A stretch of DNA of 64,000 nt from Streptomyces spiramyceticus (GCF_028807635.1 NZ_JARBAX010000002.1:868001-932000), one strand, 5' to 3'; shown: positions 34,711 through 43,872, counted from the stretch's first letter. Notes: a model not told the origin generated them from the letters alone. Made by a program: numbers and translations.

Positions 34711-35752
34711 CACCGGCCCGCAGCGACGAGGCCCGGGCGACGATGCGCGGCGCGGGCGCGGACACCGAGTCCGCGGTGGCGGCGGTGGGCTCGGTCAGGC
34801 GGTGGAGCAGCAGCTCCACCGCCTCGGCGGCTGCCCGGTCCAGTTGCAGGTCGACCGCGGTGAGCGGCGGCTCGCAGGTCCGGGCCCGCAGCCCGTCGTA
34901 CCGGGTGACCACCATGACGTCGTCCGGGATCCTCCGGCCGCTGTCGTGGATCGCGCGTACGGCGCCCACCGCGAAGGCGTCCACGAGCGCGCAGACGGCG
35001 TCGACCTCCGGGTGCTCGGCCAGCAGGGTCGCGCAGCGGTCGTACCCGGCCTGTTCGCCGCCCTCCTCCGGGGCGGTGACGGTGAGCGGCGCCCAGCCGT
35101 GCTCGGCGGCGGTGCGCTCGAACGCGGCGCGGGCGTCCACGGCGGAGTGGCGGGCGCCCGCGCCGATGAGCAGCGCGGGGTGGCGGGCGCCCTGCTCGTG
35201 CAGGTGGGCCAGGAGCAGCTCGGCGACCGGCCCGCCGTGCAGGTCGACGTACGGGGCGTCGTCGCCGGGCGACGGTGACACCTGCCTGCCGAGTGCGACG
35301 TACGGGAGACCGCGCTCGCGCAACTGCGCCACGGCCACGTCGTTCTCGTCGGGCTCGACGACGATCGCGCCGTCGATGTCCACGGAGTACAGGGCCGAGC
35401 CGGACTGGACCGGCGGTACGAGGACGAGTGCGTAGTCGTGCAGCAGGGCCGTCTCGGCGGCCGCGGCGGCGACCTCCATGTAGAAGCCGAGCCGGGAGGG
35501 CCCACCGGCCACCGCGAACGGCATGGAGGAGGCCAGCGCGATCGCCTTCGCCTGGCCGCGGCGCAGACGCTGGGCGCGCAGATTCGGCCGGTAACCGAGC
35601 TCGGCGGCGGCCTTCTTGATACGTTCGCGGGTCCGGGGATCGACCTTGCCGAGCCCGTTGAGCGCGTGGGACACGGTCGTCCGCGACACCGATGCGGCCC
35701 TGGCGACGTCGGAAATCGTCGGCGGCCGGGTGGGGGAACCGGGACTGGCCAT
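34694..35752 (-). CDS. LacI-family transcriptional repressor
   Basis: A 352-residue regulator. The HTH is canonical (ISDVARAASVSRTTVSHALNG, then VDPRTRERIKKAAAELGYRPN with hinge helix LRAQRLRRG), followed by a periplasmic-binding-protein-like ligand domain (GAIVVEPDENDV, LLIGAGARHSAVDARAAFE, DAVCALVDAFAVGAVRAIHDSG, AVDLQLDRAAAEAVELL). The ATG at 35752 is chosen ahead of the HTH; GAGGAG lies about ten bases upstream. It is convergent with the permease-deaminase-TauE operon and is the obvious candidate to bind the doubled palindrome at 31047-31074. Confidence 0.94.
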   Translation of the reverse strand: MASPGSPTRPPTISDVARAASVSRTTVSHALNGLGKVDPRTRERIKKAAAELGYRPNLRAQRLRRGQAKAIALASSMPFAVAGGPSRLGFYMEVAAAAAETALLHDYALVLVPPVQSGSALYSVDIDGAIVVEPDENDVAVAQLRERGLPYVALGRQVSPSPGDDAPYVDLHGGPVAELLLAHLHEQGARHPALLIGAGARHSAVDARAAFERTAAEHGWAPLTVTAPEEGGEQAGYDRCATLLAEHPEVDAVCALVDAFAVGAVRAIHDSGRRIPDDVMVVTRYDGLRARTCEPPLTAVDLQLDRAAAEAVELLLHRLTEPTAATADSVSAPAPRIVARASSLRAGVTEQG

Positions 35753-36007
35753 CGGGCAGACGCTCCTCGCGCACTCACGCACTCATGACGGGACGGGTGA
35801 CAGTCACATCTTCGCCGACCTGTGCCGTCTGCCTCCAGTCTTCACCTTCTTGCTCCCTACGGCAGCCATTACGCCTTCATATCGAAGGGAAGTTGGCGCT
35901 TCGCACCACTGGACCATCTGTTAATCTGCCCGCTCCTGGATGTTCGGCCACCAGTCCCTCTCCCCCAAGCGCCCTGTGTACGCCGGGTGCAGCGAGGTGT
36001 CTCGTAC

Positions 36008-36730
36008 GTGTACAGCACTCCGTTTTCCCCCGTAGAGGCCAGATCCGCCCGGGCCCGCATGGGCCTGACCACGGCTCAGGTCGCCCACTCCATGGCCGCA
36101 TGCGGCGCCCCCGTCCACCCGGACCTGATCGCCGCCTGGGAGCAGGGCACCCATGTGCCGTCGGAGCCCCAGCTCTTCGCCCTGGCCGATGTCCTGTGGT
36201 GCACCTCCGCGACGCTGATGGGCGTCGAACCACGGACGCTCGCCGAGCACCGGCTGGCCCGGCAGCTGAGCGTGGAGCGGGTCGCGTACCGGATCGGCAT
36301 GGACGCGGCCGAGTACCGGGCGGCGGAGGCTCAGCAGCAATGGGCAGGAGACCCCCGGCAGACCCGGGCTCTGGTGGAGATCCTGGGGCTGTCCCTGCGG
36401 CATCTGGTCGGGATCATGGGACGGGTCGACGAGTTGGCCGGGCATCTGCGCGCGGCGATCGACGGACGCTGGAAGGTGTACGTCGTACCGGTCGCGGAGA
36501 TCGTCGCGGTCAACGAGACCCGGGTCGGCGACGCGCTGCGCGAGATGCACGCGGAGTTCGCGGAGTTCTCCGAGCGCTACATGGGGCACCTGGTGGGCCG
36601 CAACGACGACGCCCGGCTCAAGGAGGTCGCGGCCGAGCGCTCGGCGTATCTGAGGCGGCTGGTGGACCACTTCTGGGAGCTGATCGGCGAGGCGGGGGAC
36701 GTGCCGCCGTTCAACGCGGTGGGCGACTGA
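36008..36730 (+). CDS. XRE-type helix-turn-helix regulator
   Basis: A 240-residue regulator with two Cro/CI-like segments: ARARMGLTTAQVAHSMAACGAPVHPDLIAAWEQG near the N-terminus, and LSVERVAYRIGMDAAEYRAAEA later. The C-terminal helical region (VAEIVAVNETRVGDALREMHAEF...) has no family I recognise. A GTG start at 36008 is favoured, with GAGG about ten bases upstream; an earlier in-frame GTG is possible. It converges on the second NCS2 permease, separated by a hairpin, and may regulate purine transport. Confidence 0.8.
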   Translation: MYSTPFSPVEARSARARMGLTTAQVAHSMAACGAPVHPDLIAAWEQGTHVPSEPQLFALADVLWCTSATLMGVEPRTLAEHRLARQLSVERVAYRIGMDAAEYRAAEAQQQWAGDPRQTRALVEILGLSLRHLVGIMGRVDELAGHLRAAIDGRWKVYVVPVAEIVAVNETRVGDALREMHAEFAEFSERYMGHLVGRNDDARLKEVAAERSAYLRRLVDHFWELIGEAGDVPPFNAVGD

Positions 36731-36774
36731 GCGTACGGCGCGCAGCCCCCCGGCGCCCGGCGCCCGGCGGATGC

Positions 36775-36808
36775 GGGCCGGTGAGGGAGTGGATGCCCCT
36801 CCCGGCCC
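36775..36808 (+). terminator. Bidirectional terminator hairpin between the XRE regulator and NCS2 permease
   Basis: Arms 36775-36787 and 36797-36808 form a 12-bp stem with one bulged T and a nine-base loop, between two convergent genes. It lies 45 nt after the regulator's stop and 22 nt from the permease's stop. Confidence 0.72.
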
Positions 36809-36829
36809 CGCAACAGCCACCGGCGCGGC

Positions 36830-38260
36830 TCAGCGGGCGGCCGCACCGGTGTACGGATCCGCCGAACCGTCTTCCTCGATGTCGTCCCAGTCGATCTCCG
36901 TCGTCTTGCGGCGCGTGAAGACGTTGAAGAAGAGATTCAGGATGATGGCGGTCAGGCCGCCCAGCGTGATCCCGCTGTCGAGAACCGCCCGGACGTCGTC
37001 CGGCATCCCGTCGAAGAACGGCGCGACCGTGGTCGGCAGCAGCGCGGCGCCGAGGCTCACCGCCAGGATCAGAGCGTTGCGCTCCTCGCGCAGATCGACC
37101 TTGCCCAGGATCTGGATGCCGACCGCCGCCACCATGCCGAACATCGAGATCGCCGCGCCGCCGAGCACCGGGTGCGGAATGGCGGCGACCAGGCTGCCCG
37201 CTTTCGGCAGCACACCCAGGACGATCATGAAGACGCCGGCCGCGACGACGACGTAGCGGCTCATGATTCTCGACATCCGTACGAGGCCGATGTTCTCCGC
37301 GAATGCCACATATGGGAATGAATTGAGGACGCCGCCGAGTACGGTGGCGGCGCCGTCGGCGCGCAGGGCCCTGGCCACCGTGTCGCTGTCGACCTTCTTG
37401 CGGGTGATCTCCCCGATGGCGTAGACGTCGCCGGTGGTCTCCACCATCGTGATCAGCATGACGACGGTCATGGCGATGATCGGCAGCAGCTCGAACTCGG
37501 GCATGCCGTAGTGGAACGGTGTGGTGACCCCGAACCAGTCGGCGTCCTGCACCGCGCCGAAATGCGCGTCGCCGAACATCCAGGCCACCGCCGTACCCAG
37601 AACCAGTCCCATCAGCACGGCCAGGCTGCTCAGGAACGGCTTGCCGACCCGGACCACGGCCAGGATGAAGACCAGAGTGCCGAGGGCGTACGCGAGGTTC
37701 TTCGGATCCCCGTACGCGGGCTCGCCGATGAGATGCGCCCCGCCGGCAGCGTCCTGCAGGCCCACCGGGATCAGGGTGAGGCCGATGATGGTCAGAATCG
37801 TGCCGATGACGACCGGCGGGAAGTACTTCACCAGCTTGCTGAAGAACGGTGCGAGCAGGAACGTCGCTATACCGGCCGTGATCACCGCACCGTAGACGAC
37901 GAGCAGCCCGGCGGTGCCGCCGCCCGCCCCCAGGCCGATGGCGACCATGGGCGAAACCGCGGTGAAGGTGACGCCCTGGACCAGCGGCAGTCTGGCGCCC
38001 ACCTTCCATATGCCGAGGGCCTGGATGATCGTGGCGACGCCGCACGTCAGCAGGTCCGCGTTGATCAGATAGACGAGCTCCTGCTCGGACAGGCCCAGGG
38101 CGTTTCCGAGGAGAACGGGGACGATCACAGCTGCCGCGTAGAACGCGAGGATGTGCTGGAATCCGTAGAGGGTGAGCTTGGGGAGAGGGAGCAGCTCGTC
38201 GACGGGATGGGGCCGCTGTCGGGGGAGCTGCCGGGAGGACTGCCGGGAATCTCGTGCCAT
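36830..38260 (-). CDS. NCS2-family xanthine/uric acid permease
   Basis: A 476-residue nucleobase:cation symporter with about 12-14 hydrophobic segments. It has GFQHILAFYAAAVIVPVLLG, VQGVTFTAVSPMVAIG, FPPVVIGTILTIIGLTLIPVG, VETTGDVYAIGEI (substrate-site Glu) and SFPYVAFAENIGLVRMSRIMSR, which match the xanthine/urate branch more closely than the first permease of this locus does. The start MARDSRQ is preceded by AAGGCAGAG. It lies next to a purine-type operon and an XRE regulator, consistent with purine uptake for nitrogen supply. Confidence 0.93.
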   Translation of the reverse strand: MARDSRQSSRQLPRQRPHPVDELLPLPKLTLYGFQHILAFYAAAVIVPVLLGNALGLSEQELVYLINADLLTCGVATIIQALGIWKVGARLPLVQGVTFTAVSPMVAIGLGAGGGTAGLLVVYGAVITAGIATFLLAPFFSKLVKYFPPVVIGTILTIIGLTLIPVGLQDAAGGAHLIGEPAYGDPKNLAYALGTLVFILAVVRVGKPFLSSLAVLMGLVLGTAVAWMFGDAHFGAVQDADWFGVTTPFHYGMPEFELLPIIAMTVVMLITMVETTGDVYAIGEITRKKVDSDTVARALRADGAATVLGGVLNSFPYVAFAENIGLVRMSRIMSRYVVVAAGVFMIVLGVLPKAGSLVAAIPHPVLGGAAISMFGMVAAVGIQILGKVDLREERNALILAVSLGAALLPTTVAPFFDGMPDDVRAVLDSGITLGGLTAIILNLFFNVFTRRKTTEIDWDDIEEDGSADPYTGAAAR

Positions 38261-38408
38261 CTCTGCCTTGCCTTCGCGCGAGGTAGGTGATTGAGAGGAG
38301 ACCGCCGCCTTCGAGTCCCGGATGACGGGACGAGGGGCCGATCGGCTCGTACGGAGCCGACGTCTGGCGGAGTTGCCGACACCACGTCGCCCTGCACTGA
38401 TTATTTGT

Positions 38409-38428
38409 GTCCTGGATTGGCAGGACAT
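38409..38428 (+). promoter_or_regulatory. Inverted repeat upstream of the xanthine permease
   Basis: TGTCCTG (38409-38415) and CAGGACA (38422-38428) are perfect arms with a 6-bp spacer, about 150 nt upstream of the permease start. This is a candidate operator in the 278-nt gap 38261-38538, which otherwise shows nothing I can support. Confidence 0.45.
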
Positions 38429-38537
38429 CCTTCGATCGGCACAGCGAAGCCCCATTTATTCATGGGATACGCAGGTATGGTCGATCGGAGCGTTCACCTT
38501 AGAGCAACCTCGTCGTTCCTCGCGAGTAACCTGCGGC

Positions 38538-38888
38538 CCTGGCTTCGCGCGAAGCGGAGCGGATTCCGACTTCCACCGTGGCGACAGTGCGTACGACCAC
38601 TACTGCACGGACCCCGGAATCCACCCCAGCTCATGCCTGGCTCCGCTGTGGCTGGCTCCCTTCTACGCGTTCAAGATCGTCCCTGGTGACCTCGGAACCA
38701 AGGGCGGAATGCGCACCGACGCCCGCGCCAGGGTGCTGCGGGCCGACGGCACTGTCATCCCGGGGCTCTACGCCGCCGGAAATGCCGGCGCCGCCGTGAT
38801 GGGCCGCACCTATGCGGGCGCGGGTTCGACGATCGGGCCTGCCATGACCTTCGGCTACATCGCGGCCCAGGACCTGGCGGCTCAGTAG
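38538..38888 (+). pseudogene. 5'-truncated 3-ketosteroid delta-1-dehydrogenase-like FAD enzyme
   Basis: Only the last 115 or so codons of the flavoprotein remain. They contain the family's C-terminal motifs: DFHRGDSAYDHYCTDP, PLWLAPFYAFKIVPGDLGTK, GGMRTDARARVL, GLYAAGNAGAAVMGRTYAG and the FAD-binding GSTIGPAMTFGYIAA. The upstream 400 codons are absent; in their place is the intergenic region of the permease. It cannot fold as a full enzyme. It lies 18 nt from the end of the convergent protease gene. Confidence 0.85.
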
Positions 38889-38906
38889 GCGCGGCTCAGA
38901 TGCGGC

Positions 38907-39794
38907 TCAGTAGAGGGAGACCCGGTACTTGGCGAGGGCTTCCGGCACCGGCTGGTAGAACGTCGTACCGCCGACCGAGCAGTTGCCGCTGCCGCCGGAG
39001 GTGATGCCGAGTGCCTTCGTGCCGTCGTACAGGGCGCCGCCGGAGTCGCCCGGCTCGGCGCACACATTGGTCTGGATCATGCCGCGGACGGTGCCGCCGC
39101 CGCTGTAGCGGACGGTGACATTGAGCGCGGTGACCGTTCCGCTCTTGGTGCCGGTGGTGGAACCGCTGCGCCTGACCGACTCGCCTACGAAGGCGTTGGC
39201 GGCGGTGAATCCGCCGGGGTGGCTCAGCGAGGCATTGTCGTAGCGGACCAGCGCGTAGTCGTTGCCGGGGAAGCTGGAGCCCACGGTGGGGCCGATCAGC
39301 GTGCTCTGGGCGGAGTTGGCGTACCAGGTCCTGACGACGTTGCCGCAGTGACCGGCGGTGAGGAAGTAATGGGTGCTGCCGCTGACGACGTTGAAACCGA
39401 GCGAACAGCGGTAGCCGCTGCCGTAGATGGCGTCGCCGGGCCCGAGGAGCCGGGTGAACTTCCCGGCGGTGCGCTCGATCCGCAGCGCGTCCGCGTCGGC
39501 GCCCGCCGCCTTCCTGAGCTTCGAGAGTCCGGCCGCGGACACGGTGCTGTCGGCGGTCACGACGACCCGGCCGCTCTCCCGGTCCACGTGCCATGCGGTG
39601 CCGCCGACATCGGCGTTGAGTACGGCCCGGTCGACCTCGGCGAGCTGGGTGGCGCTGAAGGTGCGGGGGGCTGCTGCCTGGGCCTGCGGCAGGGTGACGG
39701 CGGTGGCCATCAGCAGGCCGGCGGCGGCGGCGAGAGTGGCGAGCGGGGTGCGTCTCGCTGTGCCGGTGCGGGAAGTGGTGCGCGTGATCCTCAC
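38907..39794 (-). CDS. Secreted S1-family serine protease (streptogrisin-like)
   Basis: A 295-residue pre-pro-protease. After a signal peptide ([22 protein letters not shown]) comes a pro-region ([24 protein letters not shown]) and the mature enzyme of about 185 residues. The triad is complete: His in FLTAGHCGN, Asp in [10 protein letters not shown], Ser in [12 protein letters not shown]. Four Cys can form the two usual disulfides. The GTG start has AGGAGG just upstream. It acts outside the cell on proteins and is made as a self-processing zymogen. A CTCCTAGGAG palindrome (39802-39811) overlaps the ribosome site. Confidence 0.96.
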   Translation of the reverse strand: MRITRTTSRTGTARRTPLATLAAAAGLLMATAVTLPQAQAAAPRTFSATQLAEVDRAVLNADVGGTAWHVDRESGRVVVTADSTVSAAGLSKLRKAAGADADALRIERTAGKFTRLLGPGDAIYGSGYRCSLGFNVVSGSTHYFLTAGHCGNVVRTWYANSAQSTLIGPTVGSSFPGNDYALVRYDNASLSHPGGFTAANAFVGESVRRSGSTTGTKSGTVTALNVTVRYSGGGTVRGMIQTNVCAEPGDSGGALYDGTKALGITSGGSGNCSVGGTTFYQPVPEALAKYRVSLY

Positions 39795-40001
39795 TGGTCT
39801 CCTCCTAGGAGCGTCGGGGCCCGGGGGGTGAGGGCCCTGTGAGGCGCGTCAGGGAATTGCGGTGGCGTGTCCCTGACAGGCACTGTTCGTGAGTATTGAG
39901 GAGGCGGCTTGGTGTGCACAAGACCGGCGGCGGTCTCTCAAGTGGGCGGTGCACAGGCCTGGTCCGGCCGGCTCCGGGCGTACCCGAGGTACTCTGCGCC
40001 G

Positions 40002-40556
40002 ATGTCAACGATCAAGGTTTTGATGCTGTGCGGCAGCGTCCGGGCGGGTTCGGTCAATGAGGCGACGCTGAGGACCGCGACGGCCGTCGCACCCGAGGGC
40101 ATAACGGCCATTCTGTACAAGGGACTTGGCGCATTGCCCCACTTCAACCCTGACGACGACCACGAGCCACTGCACCCCGCCGTCGCCGACCTGCGCGCGC
40201 GGATCGGGGCCGCGGACGCGCTGCTGTTCTGCACGCCGGAGTACGCGGGCGCCCTGCCCGGTTCGTTCAAGAACCTGCTCGACTGGACGGTCGGCGGCGT
40301 GGAGATCGGCGAAAAGCCGTGTGCGTGGATCAACGCCTCCAGCGCGCCCACCGGCGCGGTCTTCGCGCACGAATCACTGCGTCGGGTGCTCGGTTACACC
40401 GGCGCCCGCATTGTCGAGGACGCCTGCGCTCGCATTCCCGTGCCCCGCCAGGCGGTCGGCGCCGACGGGCTCGTACATGATCCGGAACTGCGCGCTGAAA
40501 TTCTGACGAAGCTCACCGCGCTGACACAGCACGCCACTTCCCCTGAACTCCACTGA
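40002..40556 (+). CDS. NADPH-dependent FMN reductase
   Basis: A 184-residue flavodoxin-fold reductase. The phosphate-binding loop is LCGSVRAGSVNEATLR near the N-terminus. The FMN-ring loop is CTPEYAGALPGSFKNLLDW, and AWINASSAPTG follows. It would reduce FMN, quinones or azo compounds with NAD(P)H in the cytosol. It stands alone, 11 nt from the end of the convergent regulator. One speculative link is supply of reduced FMN to the luciferase-like monooxygenase domain 16 kb away; nothing in the sequence proves this. Confidence 0.93.
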   Translation: MSTIKVLMLCGSVRAGSVNEATLRTATAVAPEGITAILYKGLGALPHFNPDDDHEPLHPAVADLRARIGAADALLFCTPEYAGALPGSFKNLLDWTVGGVEIGEKPCAWINASSAPTGAVFAHESLRRVLGYTGARIVEDACARIPVPRQAVGADGLVHDPELRAEILTKLTALTQHATSPELH

Positions 40557-40567
40557 ACTCGGCTGCC

Positions 40568-41920
40568 CTACGCCGCCGCGTGGAACAGCGCCGCCGCCTC
40601 GCCTCGCGACCCGACCCCCAGCTTGGTCAGGATCTTCGCGACATGGAACTTCACCGTCGACTCGCTGATGTGCAGTTCCTGCGCGATCCCCCGGTTGCGG
40701 TGGCCGAGCGCGAGCCGTGTCAGGACCTCCAGCTCGCGCGCCCCCAGTGAGCTGAGCGGATCGGTGGACGCGGGGGCATCGGGCGTCGTCAGCGGGATGA
40801 CCGCGGTGACCGTCGTCCCCCAGCCCGGCACCGCGTCCAGGTCGAGCCGGCCGCCGAGCACGTCCAGCCGGTCGGTGATCCGCGCCGGACCCAGCGTGCA
40901 CATCGACAGCGCGCCGGGACCGTCGTCCCGTACGGTCGCACGCAACTCCTGCTCGGTCACCTGCCAGCCCACATGAACCCGGGTCATCGGCTCCTGCTCC
41001 AGCGCGGTCAGCAGCACCGCGCGTACGATCGCCCGCGCCGCGTGCGCCACATCGGCCGCGACCCTGCGGACGGAGTCGGGCGGGCCGAGTTCCAGGCGTA
41101 CGGGGCTGTGGCGCAGCAGCGGTCGCAGCGAGTCCGCGAGCCGGGCGAACGCCTCGTCGGCCCGTTCCTCCGCGACCGCCTTGTCCCGGTCGGCCTCGGC
41201 GCGCAGTTCGATCAGCGCGGACACGGCCAGCTCGGTGGCGGTGGCCCGCGCGGCCGCGTCGTCGAGGCTGCGGCTGCGCAGGACTCCCAACAGCCCGGTC
41301 AGCGCGGCCGAGTGCGTCTCGCCCAGCTCCGCGATCACCCGGGCCCGGGTGTCGGCCGCGGCGCGTGAGCGGGCCAGGGCGCCGGGGGTCGCCTCCGACG
41401 CGAACCGTTCGAAGTGACTGGTCACCAGGGACCACAGAGCCTGCGCGACGGCGAGGGCGCTGCCGTCGACCGGCGGAGCGCCGTCGTCACGTACGAGCAC
41501 GAGGAGCGCACCCCTTGCCGTCGCGTCGGTCATCACGGCGACCACGGACCGCGCGGCCCCTGCGATCCTCGCCGTGCCCTGCCAAGCCTGTCCGGGGACG
41601 CCGGCGACGAACAGCGGTTCCAGATCCGCGGCGCTGATCCGCGCGGCGAACTCCGGCTCGCCGACCGCCTTGAACGGCGAATGCGCGCAGTGGGTGGACA
41701 GTTCGGCGGCGGCCAGGTGCGGAACCAGCTCCGCCAGGGTCGCGGACAGCCGGGGCAGGATCTCGCCCAGCGGCTGCCGGATGACGTCGTAACCGGCCGT
41801 CAGGGCGGCCAGGGTGCCGGCGCCGGGCGTGAGGGCCCGGGCCGGGGCGGCGGCAGGGGCGGCGGCCTGCGAGGGCAGGAAGGTCACGGACCTCGCGGCC
41901 CCGGTCAGTGTCAGCTCCAT
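40568..41920 (-). CDS. LuxR-type regulator with a fused histidine-kinase-like ATPase domain
   Basis: A 450-residue protein. The N-terminal 180 residues are a possible GAF-like sensor (AAGYDVIRQPLGEILPRLSA..., FVAGVPGQAWQGTA). A helical segment follows (RARVIAELGETHSAALTGLL, RAEADRDKAVAEERADEAFARL). Residues about 275-375 look like a HATPase_c domain (VRDDGPGALSM, LGGRLDLDAVPGWGTTVTAVIPL). The last 65 are a LuxR HTH (ARELEVLTRLALGHRNRGIAQEL, STVKFHVAKILTKLGVG). Sensor kinase and DNA-binding output in one chain is unusual. It is divergent from an MDR oxidoreductase across 139 bp and may control it. Confidence 0.85.
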   Translation of the reverse strand: MELTLTGAARSVTFLPSQAAAPAAAPARALTPGAGTLAALTAGYDVIRQPLGEILPRLSATLAELVPHLAAAELSTHCAHSPFKAVGEPEFAARISAADLEPLFVAGVPGQAWQGTARIAGAARSVVAVMTDATARGALLVLVRDDGAPPVDGSALAVAQALWSLVTSHFERFASEATPGALARSRAAADTRARVIAELGETHSAALTGLLGVLRSRSLDDAAARATATELAVSALIELRAEADRDKAVAEERADEAFARLADSLRPLLRHSPVRLELGPPDSVRRVAADVAHAARAIVRAVLLTALEQEPMTRVHVGWQVTEQELRATVRDDGPGALSMCTLGPARITDRLDVLGGRLDLDAVPGWGTTVTAVIPLTTPDAPASTDPLSSLGARELEVLTRLALGHRNRGIAQELHISESTVKFHVAKILTKLGVGSRGEAAALFHAAA

Positions 41921-42059
41921 TCGGCCAGCGTAACGAGGGCTGCCCCGCCCGCGGCTGGTCTTTCGGCCAGGTCGGACTGTCCCAAAGACGGGCCGGAGCC
42001 GGCGCCCCGCCCGCCGAGGCTTGAGCCGTCAACCGATCCGTATCAGCGGGGAGTCAGTC

Positions 42060-42974
42060 ATGGAAGCGATCGTCTACGAGACGTTCGGCGGCCCGGAAGT
42101 ACTGCGCCACGGCCAGGCCGTGAAGCCGGAGCCCGGCTCGGGCGAAGTCCGGGTCAAGGTGGTGACGGCCGGCGTGAACCCGGTCGACTACAAGATCCGG
42201 TACGGCACGATGGAACAGTTCTTCCCGACGACGTTCCCGGCGATACCCGGGCTGGAGTTCGCCGGGATCGTGGACGCGGTCGGCGAAGGCGTCACCCACG
42301 CGGCAGTCGGCGACGAGGTCCTCGGCTGGACGACGACGGGTGCGTACGCCGAATACGCGCTGGCCGGTCACATCGCAGCCAAGCCCGCCGCACTGACCTG
42401 GGAGCGGGCGGCGGCCCTCCCCGTGGCGGGCGAGACGGCCCAACGCGTCCTCGACCAGCTGCGGGTGAAGACCGGCGAGACCCTGCTGCTGCACGGCGCG
42501 GCGGGCGTAGTCGGCTCGGTCGCGGTGCAGCTTGCGGTGGACGCGGGCATCACCGTCGTCGGCACGGCGTCCGAAGCCAACCACGCGTACCTGCGCTCGC
42601 TCGGCGCGATCCCCGTCGTCTACGGCAACGGTCTCGGCGCGCGCGTTCGGGCCGCCGCTCCTCAGGGCGTGGACGCGGTGTTCGACGCGGCGGGCCAGGG
42701 CGTGCTGCCGCTCTCGGTCGAGCTGCTCGGCGGCGCGGCGGACCGCGTCGTCACCATCGCGGACCCGAACGCCGCCGACCACGGAGTCGCCTTCTCGGCG
42801 GGCGGCACGGCCCCGGAGGCCATCCGCGCGGGCCTGGCCGAGCACGCCCGGCTTGCCGCCGAGGGCCGGCTGGACGTCCGGATCGCCGAGGTCTTCCCGC
42901 TGGCGGACGCGGCGAAGGCGCTGGAGCTGAGCGAGGCGGGACACGCACGGGGCAAGCTGATCATCAGGCCCTGA
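42060..42974 (+). CDS. NADP-dependent oxidoreductase (MDR/quinone-reductase-like)
   Basis: A 304-residue zinc-free medium-chain dehydrogenase/reductase. The catalytic half starts MEAIVYETFGGPEVLRHGQ with VNPVDYKIRYG and PGLEFAGIVDAVGEGV. The nucleotide-binding half has LLLHGAAGVVGSVAVQLA (AAxGGVG-type loop) and ends with EVFPLADAAKALELSEAGHARGKLI. No structural-zinc cysteines are present. It would reduce quinones or enones with NADPH. GGGGA lies before the ATG. It is divergent from the ATPase-LuxR regulator. Confidence 0.94.
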   Translation: MEAIVYETFGGPEVLRHGQAVKPEPGSGEVRVKVVTAGVNPVDYKIRYGTMEQFFPTTFPAIPGLEFAGIVDAVGEGVTHAAVGDEVLGWTTTGAYAEYALAGHIAAKPAALTWERAAALPVAGETAQRVLDQLRVKTGETLLLHGAAGVVGSVAVQLAVDAGITVVGTASEANHAYLRSLGAIPVVYGNGLGARVRAAAPQGVDAVFDAAGQGVLPLSVELLGGAADRVVTIADPNAADHGVAFSAGGTAPEAIRAGLAEHARLAAEGRLDVRIAEVFPLADAAKALELSEAGHARGKLIIRP

Positions 42975-43092
42975 GGACGTGACGCGCAGAGGCACCTCCG
43001 CCGGTGGGGTCCGGCGGGGGTGCCCGCCGCGTCTTCACCCATTCGGCACAGCGCGTGTCGCGGGCAGCCCCGGGCGGGCCGAGAGTGTCACC

Positions 43093-43872
43093 ATGCGCGT
43101 CTTCCGCGTGGCGCTGTGCTGTGCGCCCGGGGCGAGTGCCCTGGGGCTCCTGCTGCTGTGCGCGACGGGGGTCGAGCCTGCGGTGTCCGGCGTACGGGCC
43201 GGCGATCAGCACTCGTCCCTGATGCCGGCGGCCGCTGCCCCGGTACGCCGCATATCGCCGCACCTCGCCCCGTATCCGAGCATCGTGCCCCGGTCGAAGT
43301 GGCTCGCCCGGGATACGTACCGTCGCCCGCCCGCCCGCTTTGCCGACCGCATCGAGGCGGTCTTCGTCCACCACACCAACTCGCCGAACGGCTACGACTG
43401 CGCCGACGTCCCGCGCATCATCCGCACCGTGTACCGCGGCCAGGCCGGTGCCAGGCACTGGGACGACATCGGCTACAACTTCCTCGTCGACCGCTGCGGC
43501 ACCATCTACGAGGGCCGTGCCGGAGGCGTCGACCAGCCCGTCGTCGGGGCGCACGCCCAGGGCTTCAACCGGCGCACGGTGGGCATAGCAGCCATCGGCA
43601 GGTACACCGAGGGCATGCCGGTCCCGCAGCGCATGATCGATGCCATCGCGGCGATCGTCGCCTGGAAGCTCGGCGTTTCGGACATCGACCCGCGCTCCAG
43701 GGTGCGGCTGGAGTCTTCGAACAGCCTGAGCAAGTACCGGAAAGGGACGACTCCGCTGTTCTACGCCGTGTCGGGGCACAGCGACGGCTACCGGACGATC
43801 TGCCCGGGCAGTGCGCTGATGGCCGAACTGCCCGCGATCAGGGAGATCGCTGCCCGCCTCCAGGGCAGGTAG
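43093..43872 (+). CDS. Secreted N-acetylmuramoyl-L-alanine amidase (PGRP domain)
   Basis: A 259-residue exported peptidoglycan amidase. The N-terminus is a signal-like segment (RVFRVALCCAPGASALGLLLLCATG). The PGRP/amidase_2 domain covers about residues 60-255: PRSKWLARDTYR, the zinc His in EAVFVHHTNS, HWDDIGYNFLVDRCGTIYEGR, GVDQPVVGAHAQGFN and the second zinc site in SGHSDGYRTICPGSAL. It would cleave the bond between muramic acid and L-Ala in the wall. ATG at 43093 starts the signal peptide; the frame is open upstream without features. Confidence 0.93.
   Translation: MRVFRVALCCAPGASALGLLLLCATGVEPAVSGVRAGDQHSSLMPAAAAPVRRISPHLAPYPSIVPRSKWLARDTYRRPPARFADRIEAVFVHHTNSPNGYDCADVPRIIRTVYRGQAGARHWDDIGYNFLVDRCGTIYEGRAGGVDQPVVGAHAQGFNRRTVGIAAIGRYTEGMPVPQRMIDAIAAIVAWKLGVSDIDPRSRVRLESSNSLSKYRKGTTPLFYAVSGHSDGYRTICPGSALMAELPAIREIAARLQGR

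Noticed and set aside
39802..39811. CTCCTAGGAG palindrome as an operator of the protease gene
   Set aside because: It coincides with the ribosome-binding site, which itself accounts for the AGGAG half; no second copy was found.
40002..40556. FMN reductase as a dedicated partner of the luciferase-like monooxygenase domain
   Set aside because: It is 14 kb from the domain, in a different transcription unit, and such reductases are common; no sequence evidence links them.
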